Assembly (NCBI GenBank): GCA_947179485.1
Contig: OX359246.1
Location: 71,637,508 to 71,701,507 of the forward strand
Direction of reading: 5' to 3'
Source of the DNA: Allacma fusca
Lineage: Eukaryota; Arthropoda; Collembola; Symphypleona; Sminthuridae
DNA: 64,000 bases
The translations under genes were made by a program, and so were the position numbers. Positions 56,591 to 64,000 of the stretch are shown piece by piece. The first letter of the stretch is position 1. Every line of letters begins with the position of its first letter. The notes under the pieces were generated by a model. That model saw only the letters and a list, made by a program, of their open reading frames with translations, was not told where the DNA came from and did no database searches.

Positions 56591-56720
56591 CAAGCAGTTG
56601 GTATATAGCCGAGAAGAAAAGCGGGCTGAGCGAGCTGAAAAAGCTCTCCTCTGCGGCAGAGTTTCAGCTTTCAGACCGCTGTGCTTCTCGGCTTGTTGTA
56701 TATACCACCGACTTGCTTGG
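56591..56720. repeat. 130-bp near-complete inverted repeat (hairpin)
   Basis: CAAGCAGTTGGTATATAGCCGAGAAG (56591-56616) faces its approximate complement at 56684-56717 (cttctcgg...tatataccaccgacttgcttg). The inner parts also pair (agcgggctga..gctgaaa with tttcagctttcagaccgct) down to a CTCTGC/GCAGAG tip. 'gctatatagtgaaat' is repeated just outside (56720, 56751). Could be a foldback element or a hairpin RNA precursor. Confidence 0.7.
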
Positions 56721-56854
56721 CTATATAGTGAAATAATATAGTACATAGTTGCTATATAGTGAAATGAGCCGGGAAGGTTTGAATTGTAAAGCCAAGGCCG
56801 CGAAAGTTTAAATCAACGGACAGTTGGAGCTCAATGTTAATAAAGGATTTATAA

Positions 56855-56944
56855 CCTGTTGGCGGGCCGGGTCGGGCTAATAGATTCTTTCTTCGGGCCT
56901 CTTCCGGGTTCGGGTCTGAAGTCAACCCCGAATCCAACCTCTAG
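56855..56944. repeat. Partial copy of the CGGGTTCGGG element
   Basis: Matches the right end of 43856-48906 ('gttggcgggccgggtcgggctaatag', 'ttccgggttcgggyctgaag') and stops at CCGAATCCAACCTCTA, the same type of terminus. The left part is missing. GC-rich words continue to about 57130 in another arrangement. Confidence 0.65.
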
Positions 56945-57959
56945 GCTAAAGGCGTGGTCCGCGGGTAAAAATTCAAGTCGGACCTAGACCTAACCCGCCC
57001 GTGCGGGGGTTACGGGCGGGTTCGGGCTTGTTTGCTGGGAAGTTGCTGTTCGGGCAGGGTTTTCATCGTATTTCAACGGGGCGGTTAGGGTCGTACTTTA
57101 TAAACATAGTGAGGGTTGCGGGAGTGTTCAAGCTGGATTTAAATATACGAGGGGTCTGCAGCAGCCCGCTAAACGATTAAATTTCAATCAACCGCGTTTA
57201 AAAATTTTCCATTAGATAGTTTCTGCTCTGAACTCAACAGCAAGTATTAATTAATTTTATCGAATTAATTGAAGATTCGAATTCACAATGTATGGAACAA
57301 TTCTATTTTAATGTCTTACAATGATTTATAGTTGTGATTTGTTTTGTTTAGCAAATGCGGTTTTTGGTTTATGAGAAAAGTCAAATATTGTTAGATTAAA
57401 TTTTCTGAAATTCCAAGAAAAGTTGTTTTTAAAATATTTTGCCGTGGAAAAATATAATACTTCCCAGTAAACCACATATATTGGGCCCGGTAGGGGCCAG
57501 GTTCGGGCATTTGGGTAAAATTATGGCTATGGGGATAAAACGTCAAACCTGAGCTTTTCCAGCTCGTTTCAAATTGCTAAATCCGGGCCTGTATTGGAAT
57601 AATTCTGACCAGCCTGGCAAATTATCCCTTTGGGTCTGACTAGGCTAGCCACTGCTGGCCCAATACTGCATTTGACCTGGGCTGCATGGTAAATCATTTT
57701 CATTGGTTTGGTTGCGACTTGCCGCAATTTTAACGGGAAAAAATGTACATGCCATCATAATACTGGTACGGTTCCGCCCCGTCAGCCTTAACTCTTATCA
57801 CAATTTCGTGAAACGTATCTAGTGTAGCAAAGAGCTAACAATAAGGAGCGCACACCAGAACTTTACTCGATCTCCATCCTTACAATTATTTTAAGGACTT
57901 GCTGGTTTACTGCGTTGGAGTTCCGTTTTTCAGTGTTAGTTATCACAATAATTTCTTTC

Positions 57960-59611
57960 ATGAAGCCATTTTACTGCATTGTTTACTTTCCCAAGGACTG
58001 CAGCGTAGAAGCTGTTCCTTCAAATTGGTTATTTGCCAACAAAACTAAGTGCCACTGGCCAACCGGCATTGATGACGTAAAAGTTTGCAACTTAATACAG
58101 AAATGTGTGCAGCCGTCCTCGACTTCAAAGGTTAAGTGGGAAATCTATGATTGTGAATTTCGATCCGCAGCAGGTAAACCTAAATATAATTATGTATATG
58201 TTACAAATTACACACACTTAGTTGTACTAAATAGATAGCCATGACGACGAAATTAGCCAGGAATAAGTAACGTTTGTATTCACAGACTCGTATGATCAAG
58301 GTCAGAAGGGAGCAGATAAGGCTCTAAACACAACTGATTTTGAGCTAACAGAATCAGAATGCGATGTGACTCCTAAAAGGCGCCTCAGGAAACGAAGGCC
58401 ACAATTGCAGCGTTTAAAGCCAGCATTGAAACCTGTCGAACTTGAACAAGTTAATATTTCTGGGACTTCACAAACAAGCAACGTTGGCTCCAACTCTCAT
58501 TCCAACCTCCAATCCGAATTTGAAGCTGGTGAATTTGATCCAACTCTTGGATTTTTTGGAAATCTGTTTTCCGAAACTAGTATTCCAGAAGAGACAATAG
58601 GTAAGCAATTTAATTATGTTCTGATGACTTTAAATAGGTTTTGTATCGTTGACTGAGAGGATATTGATATATTTGTCTTTTTAAGCAATGTGAGAATGTC
58701 TACTTGCAGTTTCACTCAAAACATAATGGTCTACTTGCGTGTACCAATTTTATCCAAAATCTGTGTAGTTTAATTTGTTTCTTCACCTTGATTTTTTCAG
58801 TAATGTTATTAAGGACAATCCGAAAACAACAAATTCGTTGGAATCCAGTGAACTTCATATTTTAACGAACTTGCAAGAATCCAGCGACTCGGATCGTCTA
58901 CTGCCTGCTCAGGATAGCTTATGGCAGTTTGCAGATTTCAGCAAAACGATCGACACATTGATGTCCGAATTTAGAAGTAAGTTTCGAAAAATATACTAGC
59001 ATTTAAATAGGTTGCAATAACAGTTTTTAGGTACAGGATGATGGTGTACAGGAGTAATATTCAAATTTTGAAGACTTCCAGGAAGTGTTCAGTAAGCAGT
59101 TCTTTTGTCTAAAAGAAAAGATTGCTTTCATTTCAAAGGTGGTTTCACAAGGATCAATAGTTGAGCTTGTACACGAGTTGGATATTGGAAATACTGGAAT
59201 TTTTATTTTAGATAAAGTTCTTGAAAAGTATTGGAGGACACAACCTTGAAAATTCCATAAATAGGATTATGCAGAGATTTATTGGGGCTGATTTGGCAAA
59301 TTCGATGACATTTGCAGGAACAAAAACCAAAATTCCATTCAGAGGACACAATCTTCTTTCCTGTATTATAGGTATGCTATTCCCTTTAATAGAGAAAACG
59401 TACCGATAGATTGGTGATTTAAATAACTGGGAAAGTATAACAACCCTATTGCATGTATAATCCAAATAATGGATTTATTTTAAATTTAGCCTCATTGCGC
59501 AAGAAACCTGAAGACATTGAACCTTCCGAAGCTTCAGTCGAGCCAAACGACACCAGAAATCGCAGCGAAACCCTCAATAAGCAAATTCTTCAAAAATTAG
59601 TAATTCGGTGA
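57960..59611 (+). pseudogene. DUF4806-domain gene of CACTA-like element 2, multi-exon
   Basis: ATG at 57960 (MKPFYCIVYFPKDCSVEAVP...). Exon 1 57960-58173, exon 2 58286-58600, then about 58800-58979, about 59040-59140, about 59212-59371 and about 59490-59611. N-terminal module 'YCIVYFPKDCSVEAVPSNWL' with 'KCHWP' matches the element 1 protein ('YAVVEFQKDSSVEVVP'). The exon at 59212 has the DUF4806 signature 'LKSIGGHNLENSINRIMQRF' and 'ADLANSMTFAGTKTKIPF'. Exon 2 to exon 3 does not join in phase with the sites I can see, so either a one-base lesion or a different splice site is present. The final piece ('SLRKKPEDIEPSEASVEPND') differs from the element 1 C-terminus. Confidence 0.65.
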
Positions 59612-59775
59612 AGAGGTCGAAACGAAGAAGGTGGCATCAAGTGTATCAACTATTTTATCGCAAATTAGAACTAAAACTATTAATCCCTGTATAACTGTAA
59701 GCCCTCCTGAAGATTTTTCTGATTAAATCAGGGTGCTAAACCCTGTAGTTTGAGGATTTTTCTAAATAATAATTC

Positions 59776-61472
59776 AGATGCAAAGAATTTGGTAAATCAC
59801 TATTCTAGCTCTGATAGTGAGGATGAAATTTGTAGTTTAAACTTTTAAAGGAAAGTACAGCCAGTGGTGCATGTAAACATAATATTACCCTCAGTGCATT
59901 AGATAGCCTTTTACCAATTTTAAAACCATATGTTAATGCAGATTTACAGTTTAGTCGAGACTCCTCGAAATACAATTCTAGAGAAAATATGTGGGGACGA
60001 TTTTTATTATTTTGGACTAAAGTGCGATATCATTTTAAGGCTAAATTCAGGGTTTCCAACAGCCGAAACTTGTAGAACAATTACTGTGAAAGTTGGCTGT
60101 GATGGTTTGCCAGTAAGCAAAAGTAGCAGTAGACAATTTTGGCCCTCCTGGGTTCATGCAACCAGTCAATAAATAAAACATCGTTTTTAATAGCATTGTT
60201 AGAGGGCAAATCGAAACCAAAGTGTTTAACCTTTTACTTACAACAATTTATTGCCGAGGTAAAATTACTAGAGACTCGAAGTATTGCTTTAAAAACAAGC
60301 TGTTTAATTTCAAAATTGAATGTTTTATTGCTGATGCTCCTGCTCGTAAGTTTCTTAAAAGGCTGCAAGGTTCACAACGGTTATTTCGGGTGTGACAAAT
60401 GTGTACAGGGGGAGAATGGGTAGAAAATAGAGTGAAATTTCAGGAAATGAATTCAAGTCTCAGAAGCAACTTAACATTTGCTAACAAAATTCATGAGGAA
60501 CATCACACCGGCCATTCACCGTTAGTAGATATAGGAATTGGACTTGTTTCACAATTTCCTCGTGATTTCATGCATTCGGTGTGCTTGGGAGCTATGAAAA
60601 GATTATTAACCTCTTGGATTAAGGGAAATTATAATCTAAGACTGGGCGCTAGAAATGTAAAAAGTATTTCTAATAACCTTCTCAGTTTAATCCCACACAT
60701 TTCCAGAGTTTGCACGTAAAAGTAGATCTTTGCTAGAATTGCCACATTATAAAGCAACCGAGTATCGCTCCTTTTTATTGTACTACGGAATTGTTGTTCT
60801 TAAAAATATTTTACCTGTCCCTTTGTATAAACATTTTCTTGAACTTAGTGCTGCTATATTTATTCTTATTTGTCCAAACGGGAGAAGTGAGTCCTTTAAC
60901 AATTTGGCAGAAAATCTTCTTAGACAATTTGTAAATGAATGCAAGTCTCTGTATGGTGAAGAATTTGTTGTTTATAATGTTCATTGTTTAATTCACTTAC
61001 CGGCTGATGTAAAAATGTATGGAAGTCTTGACAGGTTTAGCGCATTTAACTTTGAAAATTACATGCAGACACTTAAAAACTGGTTAGATCTAAGAAACAT
61101 TTTGTACAACAAATTATTCACCGCGTTGTGGAAATGGAAACTAATGATGTTACTATATCAAATAAGGTTCCTAATCGTGGTTTTGTTTCCAAATCAAGGA
61201 ACGAAAAATATGTATGGAATAATGTTTTGATGTCTGTTAAAGTAAGTGATTGTTGTTTTATGACAAAAGATTTTAAGATTGTAATTTTAACTTGTTTAAT
61301 TGATGCGGACTCCGGTACTGTAAAGTGTAAGCGCATAATTAATGTGAAAGGGGTAGAACACTACCCTGTAGATAGTAAGCTTTTATTTATATTCATTTGT
61401 GAAGGTTTATCTGCCGAAGTTACCATTGAATTGACCTCTTTGAAGCACAAATTTTCCTTATTCAACAGCTAG
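59776..61472 (+). pseudogene. TNP2-like transposase of CACTA-like element 2, several frameshifts
   Basis: Same family as 45788-47848. Pieces in order: 'NITLSALDSLLPILKPYVNA' (about 59880), 'GLKCDIILRL' and 'VGCDGLPVSKSSSRQFWP' (DG/WP motif, about 60025-60145), 'ECFIADAPARKFLKRLQG' (about 60320), 'GYFGCDKC' (about 60380), 'FPRDFMHSVCLGAMKRLLTS', 'HYKATEYRSFLLYYGIVVLK', 'YNVHCLIHLPADVKMYGSLD' and 'FSAFNFENYMQTLKNWL'. The C-terminus is '...SLKHKFSLFNS'. At least five frame changes or stops (near 60150, 60330, 60405, 60715 and 61110) make it non-functional. Confidence 0.8.
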
Positions 61473-61682
61473 TATGCAATTTTTATGTATTGTTAAGCCA
61501 TTATTGGCTTTAGGACTGATTATAAGCCATACTGTACAATATAATAACATTGCTGTACATATATGTCCGATAAAAGTACAATAACCTCTGTAAAATACAT
61601 TAGGTACCTTTATTTGTTACATTTCCATTGGTTAAAATAATGTCTGCAATATTCCAGGAGGTGGGCACTTACATGCTCACCT

Positions 61683-62336
61683 CCGTATATAAACCCCAGC
61701 CACCTCAGTCTCGAGAGACGAGAGACGAGAGGAGACGAGAGAACAAGTCAAACTGTGTAACCTTTTGTACACATAATACACAAATAAACTATACTGCGTG
61801 AGTAAAGAAATATACTACATACGCACTTATTCCACTCTCACAGCAAGCATCAGCTCTTGCCTGCTACACATTCCCCATCCACTATTTTCGCTCTTCATTT
61901 TCCTTTTTATTCCCATTCCTCAGTACTTTTTCCTATTTTTATCCTTTTTATTCAAATATCCTCCGTACTTACATTAAGTAATAATTGTAATTGGGATTAC
62001 TTAACTTGTAAAAATGAGCAGGTTCGTGTATGTATCGAAAAGAGTAAAATAAAGTATAATAAATAGGGGGAAATGTAGCAGGTAGAGAATACACTCTCTT
62101 GCTGTGAGGAATTTCGGGAGTTTAGTCTCAAGGTAATATAATGTAAAGTAAAATATTAACAGAGTATTGCCAATTATAGTAATATTTATTCAGTGTACAA
62201 AAAGAATAAGAGGAAGAGTGAGAGCTAGAGAAGAAGAGTGGAGTGGAGTGGAGTCCGGCAGAGTAACAGTAATTTACAATGGAGAAGATCCGAGCCAGAC
62301 GCCCCGAGTGTGTGAAGGAGCTGGGTTTATATACGG
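61683..62336. repeat. Diverged inverted repeat with promoter-like, LTR-like halves
   Basis: CCGTATATAAACCCCAG (61683-61699) faces its complement at 62321-62336. CTCACAGCAAG...CCTGCTACA (61837-61868) faces TGTAGCAGG...CTTGCTGTGAG (62074-62108). The centre has TTAAGTAAT/ATTACTTAA (61974-62004). Each half, read inward, shows a TATATAA box, an AATAAA, and a ...CTACA terminus followed by YATTCCCC. They look like two related LTR-like or TRIM-like units joined tail to tail. No coding capacity. Confidence 0.55.
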
Positions 62337-62489
62337 TAGGGTTGGCTGTAAAACAGGAATTATCCAGTTCAAACTGGTTTTGTTTCCGTTACATTTGACA
62401 TCTGCTCTTGTTCCAGAGCTTGTACCAATCAGATTACAGAGTCCAAGCTTCTTAGATGAAGCATCCTTTTTTAACAAATAGTTGAACAC

Positions 62490-63010
62490 GATACAATAGA
62501 CAATAAGATTCTCTTTCCTTTACATATGTAAGTAATATTCCTTACGTGTTACAGTTAACAGTAAGAGGCTTCATTGCTACTCTTTACATACAATGTAATA
62601 TTTTTCTTAAAATACAAGTATGGCTTAACAGTATCCCACTTACATTTGATGTAACAAATCCAAATGCGGGAGAAATAAAATAAATACATCTACATATGTT
62701 TATGTCGAAAATCTTCATTATATATCCGTTGGTCAAGTTATTCAAATACGCATGACTTCACGAAAGAGTGGCGAAATAAAAAAAACCGTGTGGTTGAATT
62801 CTGGTTTGATATCTACTGCCAGAACCAAAACTGCAGTGATGCTTCATTAAACCTGTGGGTTGCTTAATCTCTGCCATTATTATGCCATGAGAAGTGCGCA
62901 ATGCGCCCAGTATTGTAAGCCTCACTTGGACCATTATCGCGTCAGCGGACACACCCAGGTCGTAGCCTGTACTGAAGAACCGCGTTTGGCCCAGGTCTGG
63001 CCCAACATTT
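62490..63010. other. 3' part of CACTA-like element 2, no gene
   Basis: AT-rich, then the GGGCC-bearing inner end. Short frames only. Confidence 0.4.
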
Positions 63011-63026
63011 TGTGGTTTACTGGGTT

Positions 63027-63309
63027 GATTCAATGTTGCTAGAAAGACGGTAAGTATTTTTAGTCACGCACAGGACAGGAGTACTTAAGGGCGAAATAAT
63101 TTTTGTCAATTATACACAGCCTTCTGAGGCTGTTGCTGGGTATGGCGTCACCTATGCTACTACGACTACCATTTACAAAGCACATCGAGGTGATCAAAAG
63201 AGACAGCATCCATGAAAACTGACATAATTGATCTATATTGTAAGGAATTATTATAAAAGTATACCGAATCTACAATAATAAATTCAAGTCGGAATTCCAT
63301 GGTCAGAAT
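63027..63309. other. No gene recognised
   Basis: Short intergenic stretch between element 2 and the flank repeat of receptor fragment D. Confidence 0.4.
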
Positions 63310-63440
63310 TGTGTACTGTGGATATTTAGTCCGAAAATTTCCGACAAGTAAGAATTAACACTGGTATTGGGAAATCTCCCCTTTATAACCTACTGAGAGA
63401 ACTTATTTCCCGAACTGCTAATCTAAATATATCTTCAAAC
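63310..63440. repeat. Flank repeat shared with 27388-27530
   Basis: 'tgtggatatttagt', 'attgggaaatctcccctttata', 'ctactgagagaac' and 'gctaatctaaat' in the same order as at 27388-27530. Lies directly 3' of receptor fragment D. Confidence 0.6.
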
Positions 63441-63444
63441 TGAA

Positions 63445-63768
63445 TTTTTTATGGACCTTAAAGTCATTTAATACAGTTGGCTTCAATTCCATTCCAATTC
63501 CAGATCAAAAGGATCTCTGAATATCTGATACAACTCCCCATGTACTAAAATAAACTAGACCATTCCATATATGTAGACCCATAAATGCTATTCCGAATTC
63601 TTGGTTTTCTTTAAAGATTCTAATTCCAGAGAAAATCCCCATAATAACCAGGAGTAGTCCTACAAATTTAAAGATATAATTCACATATGCGTAGACATAG
63701 TTGAGGAGCTTGATTTCCAGCTGGATTGCTTGTAGTTCCTTGCAAACGCTGTTCACACTCTGTGTACA
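63445..63768 (-). pseudogene. Chemoreceptor copy D, exon 3 fragment
   Basis: Reads 'NSVCKELQAIQLEIKLLNYV', 'YIFKFVGLLLVIMGIFSGIR' and 'FKENQEFGIAFMGLHI', then loses frame and decays around 63500. Equivalent to the first half of exon 3 of copy C. The exon is cut on its 5' side at GTGTACAG (63768), where unrelated array sequence begins. Confidence 0.7.
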
Positions 63769-64000
63769 GCAAAGATGCTAGCTTATCCTACATGTAGGCC
63801 TACATGTAGGCCTATTTATAGGGTGCGAGCTATTTGCAGAAAAAATTATAGGCAAAATAGGGTGCACTGGTTTTCGCAGAAAAAATGCCTATAAAATAGG
63901 AATACACGCCTGCATACACGCGGTCATATAGGCATATATGTAGGCAGCACGAAAACGCGCTTGTATGAAGGCAAATATGTAGGATGTACATATATACATA
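63769..64000. mobile_element. TGTAGGC word array, left end of another element (window edge)
   Basis: Starts at the receptor break with CAAAGATGCTAGCTTATCC and continues with TACATGTAGGCCTACATG, 'tataggcaaaatagg' and 'catataggcatatatgtagg' words. Style matches the hAT-like array elements. The window ends before the other terminus, so class and target duplication cannot be checked. Confidence 0.5.

Larger units (their letters stand above)
57463..63024 (+). mobile_element. CACTA-like DNA transposon 2 (DUF4806 + TNP2-like transposase)
   Basis: Inverted ends CCCAGTAAACCACA (57463-57476) and TGTGGTTTACTGGG (63011-63024). 2-bp direct repeat TT outside (57461-57462, 63025-63026). Inside each end GGGCC...GGCCA words follow in mirrored order. 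It shares the CCCAGTRAACC terminus with element 1 but has the opposite gene order (DUF4806 first). It is about 1.3 kb longer, partly because of an inverted-repeat block at 61683-62336. The transposase is more decayed than in element 1. Confidence 0.8.

Noticed and set aside
56549-56746. 65-codon minus-strand frame across the hairpin
   Set aside because: Explained by the inverted repeat; no domain.

Overview
The window is animal nuclear DNA. It is AT-rich, has short spliceosomal introns with GT...AG borders, contains no operons, and is packed with transposable elements. Seven-membrane chemoreceptor-like genes, DUF4806/TNP2-type transposons, HECT-like/integrase genes and a Ty3/gypsy element together suggest an arthropod. 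A springtail-like hexapod is my best guess, but nothing here proves the species. Most of the sequence is mobile DNA in several nested layers. Only a few reading frames look functional.

Layout. 0.3-6.6 kb (minus strand): remnants of an integrase-core gene, then a multi-exon HECT-like gene. The 5' exons of the HECT-like gene lie in a 2.2-kb segment (6071-8316) that is repeated almost perfectly at 11057-13302. 10.2-11 kb: a degenerate minisatellite. 13.5-16.1 kb: a membrane-protein-like frame and the broken C-terminus of an R2-like (restriction-like endonuclease) retrotransposon. 16.5-17.9 kb: a hAT-type element with a perfect 8-bp target duplication. 19.5-20.1 kb: a rearranged Helitron helicase fragment. 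21.5-25.1 kb: two damaged chemoreceptor copies, one split by a hAT-type element that itself carries a pogo-like MITE. 27.8-28.6 kb and 38.1-38.9 kb: pogo/Tigger-like MITEs. 28775-37872: a complete, young Ty3/gypsy element (372/376-bp LTRs, GTAT target duplication) with an extra small ORF, gag, a -1 frameshift signal and pol interrupted by one stop codon.

43.9-48.9 kb and 57.5-63.0 kb: two related CACTA-like DNA transposons. They share the terminal sequence CCCAGTRAACC and have 2-bp target duplications. Each carries a TNP2-like transposase and a spliced DUF4806 protein, but in opposite gene order. The first is nested inside an older hAT-type element. 53562-54957: a structurally intact three-exon chemoreceptor gene (394 residues). 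A fourth, fragmentary copy lies at 63.4-63.8 kb, where another array-bearing element interrupts it.

A recurring theme is a set of non-autonomous hAT-like elements. Each has long subterminal arrays of its own short word (AAATAC, TCAAGTTCAAG, GGACCAGACC, CGGGTTCGGG, possibly TGTAGGC), while the termini and 8-bp target duplications keep the hAT form.
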